Assembly: GCA_036787815.1 (NCBI GenBank)
Contig: DAIQOP010000105.1
Coordinates: forward strand, 1 to 12,712
Origin: DATBAK01 sp036787815
GTDB lineage: Bacteria; Actinomycetota; Acidimicrobiia; IMCC26256; PALSA-610
Reading direction: 5' to 3'
Length of the DNA stretch: 12,712 nucleotides
In this document: piece by piece, positions 1 through 5,219 of the stretch
How the letters are laid out: every line of letters begins with the position of its first letter
Position numbering within the stretch: position 1 is the stretch's first letter
Position numbers and translations under genes: made by a program
Notes under the pieces: model-generated
What the model was told of the DNA's origin: nothing
Seen by the model: only the letters and a program-made list of their open reading frames with translations
Databases searched by the model: none

Positions 1-17
1 TTGGTTCCGTGCCTTTC

Positions 18-89
18 GAGCGGCGAGCGAAGCGAGCACAGCGACCCAGCTCACTCCCATCCCGCGTCAGGAGCGGCGAGCGCAGCGAG
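18..89. repeat. Pair of short near-identical REP-like repeats
   Basis: A 19-bp unit, GAGCGGCGAGCGAAGCGAG at 18-36, recurs at 71-89 with one mismatch (A to C). A following GCGACC is also shared with slightly different spacing. The unit is internally repetitive (GCGAGCG / AGCGAG). The pair sits just upstream of msrB, with the second copy ending 24 nt before its start codon. Its function is unknown; short repeats of this look are scattered between genes in some high-GC genomes, which is the inference here. No other clear copy of the full unit was found in the window. Confidence 0.5.
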
Positions 90-112
90 TGCGACCAGAA
101 GAAAGGACCGTC

Positions 113-547
113 ATGACTGTCATCCCGCGAGAGCAGTTGCCCACGAGCGAGAGCGAGTGGCGGGCCCGGCTCACGCCCGAGCAGTACGAGGTCACCCGGC
201 GGGCCGGCACGGAGCGGGCCTTCACCGGCGAGTACTGGGACTGCCACGAGGACGGCACGTACGTGTGCGTCTGCTGCGGCGCCCCGCTCTTCAGCTCGGA
301 GCACAAGTTCGAGTCGGGCTCCGGCTGGCCGAGCTTCTGGCAACCGGCCGCCGAGGGTTCGATCGACGAGGCGACCGATGCGAGCCACGGCATGGTCCGC
401 ACCGAGGTGCGGTGCGACAACTGCGGCGCGCATCTCGGCCACCTGTTCCCCGACGGGCCCCGGCCGACCGGCCGGCGCTACTGCATCAACTCGGCGTCGT
501 TGCGGCTCCACGAGGAGCTCTCCGCGAGAGATCTCGACGCAGAGTGA
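113..547 (+). CDS. msrB: Peptide-methionine (R)-S-oxide reductase MsrB
   Basis: Reduces the R epimer of methionine sulfoxide in proteins, repairing oxidative damage; expected to be cytosolic. The 144-aa protein has the usual length and all family landmarks: an F-T-G-E-Y region (37-41), zinc ligands C52/C55 and C101/C104 in two CxxC pairs, the SGSGWPSFW core (68-76), GAHLGHLF (105-112) and the catalytic C124 in RRYCINSASLRL. C44 and C54 are extra cysteines; whether C44 serves as the resolving cysteine is open. ATG 113 was chosen because a GAAAGGA ribosome site lies just upstream and homology begins soon after. The frame is open to the left edge of the window, so a longer N terminus or an upstream fusion cannot be strictly excluded, but the upstream part is repeat-like. 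The gene stands alone, with a GC-rich dyad following the stop. Family assignment is secure. Confidence 0.95.
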   Translation: MTVIPREQLPTSESEWRARLTPEQYEVTRRAGTERAFTGEYWDCHEDGTYVCVCCGAPLFSSEHKFESGSGWPSFWQPAAEGSIDEATDASHGMVRTEVRCDNCGAHLGHLFPDGPRPTGRRYCINSASLRLHEELSARDLDAE

Positions 548-552
548 TCAGA

Positions 553-574
553 TGCGCGGCAATTGCGCGCGCAA
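553..574. terminator. Dyad downstream of msrB, possible terminator or operator
   Basis: TGCGCG at 553-558 pairs with CGCGCA at 568-573 around a 9-nt loop, five bases after the msrB stop codon. The same stretch contains a perfect 12-bp palindrome, TTGCGCGCGCAA (563-574). There is no T tract, which is common for actinobacterial terminators. It could equally be a regulatory palindrome for the downstream whiB gene, whose start is 110 bp away. Confidence 0.35.
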
Positions 575-643
575 CGCGAACACTTGGGGGAATGTCGACG
601 CCGGGGTTGCGCACTGCGCGCTCAGGGGTCAGTATCTCACCGT

Positions 644-680
644 TGTAATTCCATCGGCGGCATTCACTAGAGGGGAGCAG
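644..680 (+). promoter_or_regulatory. Possible -10 element and ribosome site of the WhiB2-like gene
   Basis: TGTAAT at 644-649 differs from TATAAT by one base and lies in an unusually AT-rich patch of the 136-bp spacer between msrB and the whiB gene. An AGGGGAG ribosome site follows at 671-677, 6 nt before the ATG. No convincing -35 element was seen, so the -10 call is weak; the ribosome site is strong and fixes the start codon. Confidence 0.35.
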
Positions 681-683
681 CCG

Positions 684-974
684 ATGCGGGACATCGTCGA
701 GATGCTCGACACCGTGCACGTCCAAGAAGATCGACGCTGGCAGGAGCGAGCCAACTGCCTCGGCGTCGATCCCGATCTGTTCTTCCCGGAGCGCGGCGCC
801 TCCACCAAGGAGGCGAAGGGCGTGTGCCACGGATGCGAGGTGCGTCCCGAGTGCCTCGAGTACGCGTTGCGTCACGGCGAGAAGTTCGGCATCTGGGGCG
901 GCATGTCGGAGCGTGAGCGCCGCCGGCTGCGGCGCCAGCGCGCCCTGGCGCGCCGCGGCATCGCGTCGGCCTGA
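684..974 (+). CDS. WhiB-family Fe-S transcriptional regulator, WhiB2/WhmD-like
   Basis: Wbl proteins hold a redox- and NO-sensitive [4Fe-4S] cluster and modulate transcription, usually by binding the housekeeping sigma factor. This 96-aa protein has the four cluster cysteines C25, C48, C51 and C57 with canonical spacing (22, 2 and 5 residues between), the G-I-W-G-G turn (69-73) and a basic C terminus (ERERRRLRRQR). The stretches FFPERGASTKEAK and GCEVRPECLEYAL are closest, from memory, to the WhiB2/WhmD/WhiB subclass, which is tied to septation and cell division in mycobacteria and Streptomyces. The start is ATG 684, behind an AGGGGAG ribosome site; longer in-frame upstream starts have no such site. 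It is monocistronic, converging on the formimidoyltransferase gene. Wbl membership is very sure; the subclass is less so. Confidence 0.93.
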   Translation: MRDIVEMLDTVHVQEDRRWQERANCLGVDPDLFFPERGASTKEAKGVCHGCEVRPECLEYALRHGEKFGIWGGMSERERRRLRRQRALARRGIASA

Positions 975-981
975 CGCCCGC

Positions 982-1003
982 GGCCCTCGCGGAGCCGAGG
1001 GCC
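982..1003. terminator. Bidirectional stem-loop between convergent genes
   Basis: GGCCCTCG (982-989) and CGAGGGCC (996-1003) form a perfect 8-bp stem with a 6-nt loop. It fills most of the 35-nt gap between the converging stop codons of the whiB gene (972-974) and the formimidoyltransferase gene (1010-1012). No T tract follows on either side, so termination is inferred from position and symmetry. Confidence 0.6.
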
Positions 1004-1009
1004 CGACCG

Positions 1010-1885
1010 CTACGCGCCGGCGCTCGCGCTCTTCACGACCGAGGGCATCCGGCCTTCGATCGTGCGGAGGTCGTCGAGGTGCGCCGCGGCCCGCAGCTCC
1101 GGGCCACAACGCGCCAGCTCGGCGGCGGGGAGCAGCCCCACGAGCTCGATCTCGGTGACCGATCGGCCGCGCGCCCGTGCGAGCTTCGCGATCTGCGTCC
1201 ACGCCCGCTCGACTCCTGTGCGTTCGAGGTCGACGAGGTTCATCGAGACCTGCGGACGCTCACGGCTCTGGAGCCAGAAGCCGAGCGCCCGCACGCCGGG
1301 CAGTCCGCCGTCGCGCTCCCGCGCCGCGCGCGCGATGGCCTGCGCGTCCTCCACGAGTCCTCCGTCGAGCACGCAGTTGAGCGCGACGAGCGGAGGGCGC
1401 GCACCGACCGCCGTCGCTCCGAGCCGCGGATGCGCGTGCGGCGGACCGAAGTCGGGGTTCCGGCCGTGGAACGCCGTGCGGCGGACCGAGGGAAGGTTGC
1501 GCCGCCGCTCGTCGGCGTGGTCGTAGAGGAAGCACGGGACCCCGTACACGCCGGCCCACCAGGTCGAGAAGGCGCGTGCCGCCGCGACCGCGGCGCCGGC
1601 GGGCGTTTCGCCGAGCGCGACGAACGGCACCACGTCGAGCACCCCGAGGCGTGGGTGCACACCACGATGGGTCGAGATGTCGAGCGTTCTTGCCGTCGCG
1701 GCGGCGAGGCGGCGCACCGCCGTCAACGTCGCGTGCGGGTTCCCAGCGATGGTGAACACGCTGCGGTTGTGGTCGGGATCGCGGTGCACGTCGAGCAGCG
1801 CCGGCCCGGCCGCGCCGGCGAGCGCGTCGATCGCGCCGGTGATGCGACCCTCGGAGACGTTCACCACGCACTCGAGCACGAACAA
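1010..1885 (-). CDS. Glutamate formimidoyltransferase (monofunctional FTCD N-terminal type)
   Basis: Transfers the formimidoyl group of N-formimino-L-glutamate to tetrahydrofolate, a late step of one histidine-degradation route; some bacterial members act on 5-formyl-tetrahydrofolate. The 291-aa protein starts with the family signature ECVVNVSEGR (5-14), followed by DVHRDPDHNRSVFTIAG (32-48) and THRGVHPRLGVLDVVPFV (72-89), where H77 aligns by eye with the catalytic His82 of the porcine enzyme. Further family blocks are NPDFGP and the QVSMNLVDLE region. Both transferase subdomains are present; the cyclodeaminase domain is absent. The start is uncommon: TTG at 1885, or GTG two codons in (1879). 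An in-frame TAA lies two codons upstream of the TTG, so nothing longer is possible. No hut genes are adjacent, so the pathway role is an inference. Confidence 0.88.
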   Translation of the reverse strand: MFVLECVVNVSEGRITGAIDALAGAAGPALLDVHRDPDHNRSVFTIAGNPHATLTAVRRLAAATARTLDISTHRGVHPRLGVLDVVPFVALGETPAGAAVAAARAFSTWWAGVYGVPCFLYDHADERRRNLPSVRRTAFHGRNPDFGPPHAHPRLGATAVGARPPLVALNCVLDGGLVEDAQAIARAARERDGGLPGVRALGFWLQSRERPQVSMNLVDLERTGVERAWTQIAKLARARGRSVTEIELVGLLPAAELARCGPELRAAAHLDDLRTIEGRMPSVVKSASAGA

Positions 1886-1891
1886 TGCTTA

Positions 1892-1967
1892 TTCGCTCGC
1901 TCGTACCTTGTCGATTCGCGTAGGTGATGCGTCTTCGCTCGCGCGCGCGGAATGCTTCGTTCGCGCG
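1892..1967. repeat. TTCGC-type direct repeats in a divergent promoter region
   Basis: In the 107-bp space between two divergent genes, CTTCGCTCGCGCG (1933-1945) and CTTCGTTCGCGCG (1955-1967) match at 12 of 13 positions and start 22 bp apart, two helical turns. Related shorter copies start at 1892 (TTCGCTCGC) and 1915 (TTCGCG), giving spacings of 23, 19 and 22 bp. The last copy abuts the likely promoter of the oxidoreductase gene. These may be operator half-sites or simple-sequence drift. Confidence 0.35.
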
Positions 1968-1980
1968 GGCGCCACGCCCG

Positions 1981-1986
1981 TAGCCT
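1981..1986 (+). promoter_or_regulatory. Leaderless -10 element of the oxidoreductase gene
   Basis: TAGCCT fits the actinobacterial TAnnnT -10 consensus and ends exactly 6 nt before ATG 1993, which places transcription initiation at or next to the start codon. There is no ribosome site between them. The same layout occurs in front of the gene at 5220. A -35 match is not evident. Confidence 0.6.
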
Positions 1987-1992
1987 GCCGGC

Positions 1993-2988
1993 ATGGAGAT
2001 CGGGTTTGCGCTTCCTCAGTACGACTACTCGGTGGCCGGCGAGAACCCGTTGCGTTTCGAGACGATCGTCGCGCACGCACAGGCCGCGGCCGGCGCGGGT
2101 TACTCGTCGTTGTGGCTCAGCGATCACCTCTTCCTCGACATCGCGAAGTACGGCGGTTCGCCCGAACGGCACGGCGTCTACGAACCGCTCGTCACCCTGG
2201 CTGCGCTCAGCCGCGTCGTTCCCGACGTGCGGTTGGGCACGCTCGTGCTCCTCGAGGCACTGCGCCCCGCGGCAGTGCTCGCGAAAGCGCTCGCATCGCT
2301 CGATCGCATCTCCGGCGGCCGTCTCGACGTCGGCCTCGGCGCGGGGTGGTACGAACCCGAGTACCTCGCGATCGGTCAACCGATGCCATCACCGGGTGAG
2401 CGCCTCGATCGGCTGCGCGAAGCCGTGCAGGTCGTCGTCGGGCTGCTCGGTGGCGGACCGCTCGACTTCGACGGGCGTCATCACCGCGCCGTCGGTGCCG
2501 TCAACCTGCCGGCCGCGCTGCAGCAACCGCGCCCTCGCGTGTTCGTCGGCGGCAAGGGCGACCGGCTGCTTCGGCTCGTCGCCGAGCACTGCGACGGCTG
2601 GAACACCTGTTGGGCCTGGACCTTCGACGACTACCGCGAGCGTCTCGCGGTACTCGAAGCCGAATGCGAACGGATCGGCCGCGATCCGGCATCCGTGTGG
2701 CGCACACTCGGCCTCTACGCCCTCTGCGGCGAAGATCAGGCCGACCTCGAGCGCCGCTTCGAGCGCCTCAAGGCGAACACCCCCGCCGGGGTGCTCGACG
2801 GGGTCCCGCTCGACGAGTGGCGGCGGGGCCGGCTCGTCGGCACGGTTCAGGAAGTCCGTGAGCAGGTCGAAGAGTGGGAGAGCCTGGGCGTGGCGACCAT
2901 CATCGTCGGCGCCGGCGCGCTCCCGTTCCAGGTCGGGCACCTCGACGACGTCGTGATGCTCGGCCGGGCGCTGCGGCCGTCGTCGTGA
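1993..2988 (+). CDS. Luciferase-like (LLM class) F420-dependent oxidoreductase
   Basis: A TIM-barrel flavin/F420 oxidoreductase; the substrate cannot be told from sequence. The 331-aa protein shows the family pattern: N-terminal MEIGFALPQYD, AGYSSLWLSDHLF (35-47), RISGGRLDVGLGAGW (105-119) followed by EPEY, the PGERLDRLREAV helix, PRVFVGGKGDRLLRLVAEHCDGWN (181-204) and a C-terminal GTVQEVREQVEEWESLGV block. These fit actinobacterial LLM proteins usually annotated as F420-dependent; FMN use cannot be excluded. ATG 1993 is supported by a leaderless -10 element 6 nt upstream and by the absence of a ribosome site. It is divergent from the formimidoyltransferase gene and 53 nt upstream of tatA, which has its own promoter candidate. 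Confidence 0.9.
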   Translation: MEIGFALPQYDYSVAGENPLRFETIVAHAQAAAGAGYSSLWLSDHLFLDIAKYGGSPERHGVYEPLVTLAALSRVVPDVRLGTLVLLEALRPAAVLAKALASLDRISGGRLDVGLGAGWYEPEYLAIGQPMPSPGERLDRLREAVQVVVGLLGGGPLDFDGRHHRAVGAVNLPAALQQPRPRVFVGGKGDRLLRLVAEHCDGWNTCWAWTFDDYRERLAVLEAECERIGRDPASVWRTLGLYALCGEDQADLERRFERLKANTPAGVLDGVPLDEWRRGRLVGTVQEVREQVEEWESLGVATIIVGAGALPFQVGHLDDVVMLGRALRPSS

Positions 2989-3002
2989 TCCCCGGAGCTT
3001 GG

Positions 3003-3008
3003 TACCCT
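3003..3008 (+). promoter_or_regulatory. Candidate -10 element of tatA
   Basis: TACCCT matches TAnnnT and lies 33 nt before the tatA start codon, leaving a short leader with a GGAAAGG ribosome site (3027-3033). No -35 is recognisable at the expected distance, so the call rests on the -10 and position alone. Confidence 0.4.
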
Positions 3009-3041
3009 TCGTCGACGTAGGCCACCGGAAAGGTGCCACAC

Positions 3042-3227
3042 ATGAACCTCGGCCCTCCTGAGCTGCTCATCATCCTGCTCATCGTGCTCCTGCTCTTCGG
3101 CGGCGCCAAGCTGCCGAAGCTCGCCCGCTCGCTCGGCGAGGCCTCGCGTGAGTTCAAGAAGGGCATCGGCGACAAGGACAAGGACAAGGACGAGAAGACC
3201 GACGACGGCAAGCCCGCGGCCTCGTAG
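3042..3227 (+). CDS. tatA: Sec-independent protein translocase subunit TatA
   Basis: TatA oligomerises in the membrane to form the passage for folded twin-arginine substrates, together with TatB/TatC (not in this window). The 61-aa protein has the expected order: a very short periplasmic N terminus with conserved PPEL (5-8), one hydrophobic helix (about 6-20), the FG hinge, and the amphipathic stretch KLPKLARSLGEASREFKKGI (23-42). A charged KDKDKDEK tail follows. The length is at the short end of the family. ATG 3042 is preferred over an in-frame GTG at 3033 because the GGAAAGG ribosome site sits 8 nt upstream of the ATG and overlaps the GTG. The gene converges on the second whiB with only 19 nt between stops. 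TatA rather than TatB is inferred from the short tail. Confidence 0.9.
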   Translation: MNLGPPELLIILLIVLLLFGGAKLPKLARSLGEASREFKKGIGDKDKDKDEKTDDGKPAAS

Positions 3228-3247
3228 TCGTCTGCGCCGGTCTTCTC
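3192..3247. terminator. Inverted repeat spanning the ends of tatA and the convergent whiB
   Basis: GAGAAGACCG (3192-3201) and CGGTCTTCTC (3238-3247) are perfect 10-bp reverse complements. ACGAC (3202-3206) and GTCGT (3227-3231) extend the stem by 5 bp after a 6-nt bulge. The structure begins inside the tatA 3' end and finishes at the stop codon of the opposing whiB, so one element could terminate both. There is no T tract. Confidence 0.45.
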
Positions 3248-3498
3248 TAGGTCGGGTTGAGCTGACGGCGGCGGCGCAGGATCCGGCGCCGCTCGCGCTC
3301 GGAGGCGCCGCCCCACACCCCGTGCTCGATGCGGAACTTCAGCGCGTACTCGAGGCACTCGACGCGTACCGGGCAATTGCCGCAGATGCGTTGCGCGAAC
3401 TCGACCCCCACGCCGTCGGAAGGGAAGAACTCGGCCGGGTTCGCCCCGCGGCACTTCGAGCGGAGCATCCAGCCGTAGTCGTCCGGGGACTCTTCCAT
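3247..3498 (-). CDS. WhiB-family Fe-S transcriptional regulator (second, distinct paralogue)
   Basis: A Wbl redox regulator of 83 aa. Cluster ligands are C16, C39, C42 and C48 with the standard 22/2/5 spacing; the turn is GVWGG (60-64) followed by ASERERRRILRRRRQL, a strongly basic C terminus. It differs from the WhiB2-like protein of this window in its short N terminus, in PAEFFPSDGVGVEFAQRICG and in NCPVRVECLEYAL, so it belongs to another subclass; I do not assign a WhiB number. ATG 3498 is chosen because a perfect GGAGG ribosome site (reverse complement of CCTCC at 3506-3510) precedes it by 7 nt; a longer frame to 3546 lacks one. It is divergent from the htrA-type protease gene, sharing a 183-bp regulatory region. 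Confidence 0.92.
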   Translation of the reverse strand: MEESPDDYGWMLRSKCRGANPAEFFPSDGVGVEFAQRICGNCPVRVECLEYALKFRIEHGVWGGASERERRRILRRRRQLNPT

Positions 3499-3558
3499 GC
3501 GCTCGCCTCCAAGGCCAGGTACGGATCTTCTGTTCCCCGAGTTCACCGTGTCGAACTC

Positions 3559-3577
3559 CTGAAACGGATTCTTTCAG
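3559..3577. promoter_or_regulatory. CTGAAA-N7-TTTCAG inverted repeat, candidate operator
   Basis: CTGAAA (3559-3564) and TTTCAG (3572-3577) are perfect 6-bp reverse complements with a 7-nt spacer, in an AT-richer patch of the divergent whiB-htrA spacer. The dyad is 61 bp upstream of the whiB start and its right arm overlaps the first direct-repeat unit described next. The binding protein is unknown. Confidence 0.4.
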
Positions 3578-3620
3578 TCGGCGCTCAGCCGCAGGGCACA
3601 CTCTCAGCACCTTCTCAGAC
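3572..3620 (+). promoter_or_regulatory. Two tandem 19-bp direct-repeat boxes, MprA-like architecture
   Basis: Box 1 is TTTCAGTC-ggc-GCTCAGCC (3572-3590) and box 2 is TCTCAGCA-cct-TCTCAGAC (3602-3620). Each box holds two 8-bp direct repeats separated by 3 bp, so the TCAG cores are 11 bp apart, typical of OmpR/PhoB-family regulators. The two boxes start 30 bp apart. Box 2 ends 6 bp before the ECF-like -35 of the htrA promoter. Mycobacterial MprA is reported to bind 19-bp sites made of two loosely conserved 8-bp direct repeats, and it controls pepD (an htrA homologue). The match in architecture is observed; the identity of the regulator is inferred. Confidence 0.5.
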
Positions 3621-3626
3621 GTCACC

Positions 3627-3651
3627 GGAATGTCTTCGGTGCCGCGCGGTT
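3627..3651 (+). promoter_or_regulatory. ECF-sigma-like promoter of the htrA-type gene
   Basis: GGAAT (3627-3631) and GTT (3649-3651) are separated by 17 nt, close to the GGAAT-N16-20-GTT pattern of SigR/SigH-type and the related SigE-type ECF sigma factors. Initiation near 3658 would leave a leader of about 24 nt containing the GGAGG ribosome site (3673-3677). Stress control through an ECF sigma would suit an envelope protease. No sigma factor gene is in the window. Confidence 0.5.
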
Positions 3652-3681
3652 ACCTAGATCGTTCACACGGACGGAGGCAGC

Positions 3682-5166
3682 ATGTCGGAGTACGACGATC
3701 CTTCTTCGGAGTCCGATCCCCTGATCGGCTCCGGGAATGTCGACCCCGGGCCGCCCGTTGATCAGAGCGACGTCCCCCCCGACGTCGGGGTCGCACCGTC
3801 GTCGGTCTACCGATCGACGTGGTCGTCGGCCTCAGAACCCCCCGGGTCGTCAACCGCCCCCCCGGTCGACTCGGGTGCCGCCTCGGCTGGTTCGCCGGTG
3901 CCCCCGCCCGGCGAACCGCCGGGGTCGGCTGTCCCTCCCGCCCCGGCGAGTCCGTGGGCGCCACCCGGATGGACGCCCGCTCCCGCGCCGCCCGCGAGCG
4001 AGTGGGCCCCACCCGCCGCCGAGTGGTCCGCGACCCAGCAGAGCCCCGCAGTCGGCTGGGCACCTCCCGCCGATGTCGCCGCACCGCCGGCCCGCCAGGG
4101 CAACGGGCGCTCCGCCCTCGTGGGTGGCCTGGTCGGCGCACTCGTCGCCGCGCTCGTCACTTCGGGCGCGTTCCTCGCCTTCGGGCGCGACCGCGTCACG
4201 ACGTCGTCTCCCTCCACCTCCGCCGCGCGCCCGGCTTCGGTCATCGTCCACAACGGCGACATCCAGGCGATCCTGCGCAAGGTGCAACCCGCGGTCGTGC
4301 GCATCGACGTGAGCGGCTCGGACGGGAGCCAGGGCACCGGAACCGGCTTCATCATCGACAGCACCGGGGTGATCGTCACCAATGCCCACGTCGCCGCGAA
4401 CGCGTTCCGGATCAAGGTGACGCTCGCGGATTCCCGCACGGCCACGGCGTCGGTCATCGGCATCGACAAGCCCCACGATCTCGCGGTCGTGAAGATCCCG
4501 CTCACGAACCTGCCGGTGGTGCAGATCGGCGACTCCAGCACGATCGAGGTCGGCGATTCGGTCGTCGCCATCGGCAACGCGCTCGCGCTCGAGGGCACAC
4601 CCACCGTCACGTCGGGCATCGTCTCGGCGTTGCACCGCACGATCTCGACCGAGAACAGCACGCTGAAGGACGTCATCCAGACCGACGCCGCGATCAACCC
4701 CGGCAACTCCGGCGGCCCGCTACTGGACTCCGCCGGTCGCGTGATCGGCATCAACACCGCGATCGCGTCGCCGGCCGACGCGAACAACATCGGCTTCGCG
4801 ATCGCGATCTCCTCGGCGCAGCCGTACCTCAAGAACCTCGAGTCCGGGAAGAACACACCCGACCAGACCGGATTCCTCGGGGTCCAGGTCGAGTCGGTCG
4901 ATGCGTCGCTCGCGGCGTCCGAAGGGCTCCAGGTCGATCGGGGCGCCCTGGTCGTGGCCGTCACCGCGGGCTCGCCCGCCGATCACGCCGGGATCAAGGT
5001 CGGCGACGTGATCCAGCGGCTCGACACCACCGTCATCGACACCGCACCCGAGCTCACCAGCGCCGTCGGGGGCCATCGGCCCGGCGACAAGGTGGTCGTC
5101 GTGGCCAACCGCAACGGCGCGACGCGCTCGTTCCGGGTCACCCTCGCGACCCGCCCGGTGAGCTGA
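3682..5166 (+). CDS. Membrane-anchored HtrA/DegP-family serine protease (PepD-like)
   Basis: An envelope protease/chaperone that degrades or refolds misfolded exported proteins. The 494-aa protein has a long Pro/Ala/Ser-rich cytoplasmic N terminus (about 1-142) with Trp at 92, 97, 108, 115 and 126 and three WAPP motifs, one transmembrane helix (about 145-168), a trypsin-like domain with the catalytic triad H236 (TNAHV), D266 (HDLAV) and S343 (GNSGGP), and one C-terminal PDZ domain (about 397-490) that starts TGFLGVQV. The order matches actinobacterial HtrA proteins. ATG 3682 has a GGAGG site 4 nt upstream and a credible promoter. The triad is intact, so activity is expected. The upstream boxes suggest regulation by an OmpR-type regulator plus an ECF sigma factor. 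Whether it corresponds to PepD, HtrA or HtrB of mycobacteria cannot be settled here. Confidence 0.93.
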   Translation: MSEYDDPSSESDPLIGSGNVDPGPPVDQSDVPPDVGVAPSSVYRSTWSSASEPPGSSTAPPVDSGAASAGSPVPPPGEPPGSAVPPAPASPWAPPGWTPAPAPPASEWAPPAAEWSATQQSPAVGWAPPADVAAPPARQGNGRSALVGGLVGALVAALVTSGAFLAFGRDRVTTSSPSTSAARPASVIVHNGDIQAILRKVQPAVVRIDVSGSDGSQGTGTGFIIDSTGVIVTNAHVAANAFRIKVTLADSRTATASVIGIDKPHDLAVVKIPLTNLPVVQIGDSSTIEVGDSVVAIGNALALEGTPTVTSGIVSALHRTISTENSTLKDVIQTDAAINPGNSGGPLLDSAGRVIGINTAIASPADANNIGFAIAISSAQPYLKNLESGKNTPDQTGFLGVQVESVDASLAASEGLQVDRGALVVAVTAGSPADHAGIKVGDVIQRLDTTVIDTAPELTSAVGGHRPGDKVVVVANRNGATRSFRVTLATRPVS

Positions 5167-5167
5167 C

Positions 5168-5181
5168 CGCGCAAATGCGCG
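5168..5181. other. 14-bp palindrome after the htrA-type gene
   Basis: CGCGCAAATGCGCG is a perfect inverted repeat apart from the central AA, beginning two bases after the protease stop codon. A weaker outer pairing, GACCG (5165-5169) with CGGTC (5185-5189), overlaps it. It may be a short terminator, or an operator: its centre is about 45 bp upstream of the likely transcription start of the next gene. Confidence 0.3.
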
Positions 5182-5207
5182 TATCGGTCGCGAACTCGCC
5201 GTCCCGA

Positions 5208-5213
5208 TAGTCT
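5208..5213 (+). promoter_or_regulatory. Leaderless -10 element of the 90-aa unknown gene
   Basis: TAGTCT matches TAnnnT and ends exactly 6 nt before ATG 5220, the same geometry as the TAGCCT element in front of the gene at 1993. No ribosome site lies between. This favours the first ATG (5220) over a second in-frame ATG at 5226. Confidence 0.55.
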
Positions 5214-5219
5214 CGGGCG

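Noticed and set aside
3532..3548. GTTCCCC and GTTCACC as a second PHO box upstream of the minus-strand whiB
   Set aside because: The two units start 9 bp apart instead of 11, and no third unit is in phase.
3661..3667. GTTCACA just upstream of the htrA-type gene as a PHO-box unit
   Set aside because: There is no partner unit at 11 bp on either side, and it lies downstream of the likely transcription start.
3807..4964. Minus-strand frame of 385 codons opposite the HtrA gene
   Set aside because: Shadow of the protease gene, whose triad, membrane helix and PDZ domain are intact on the plus strand.
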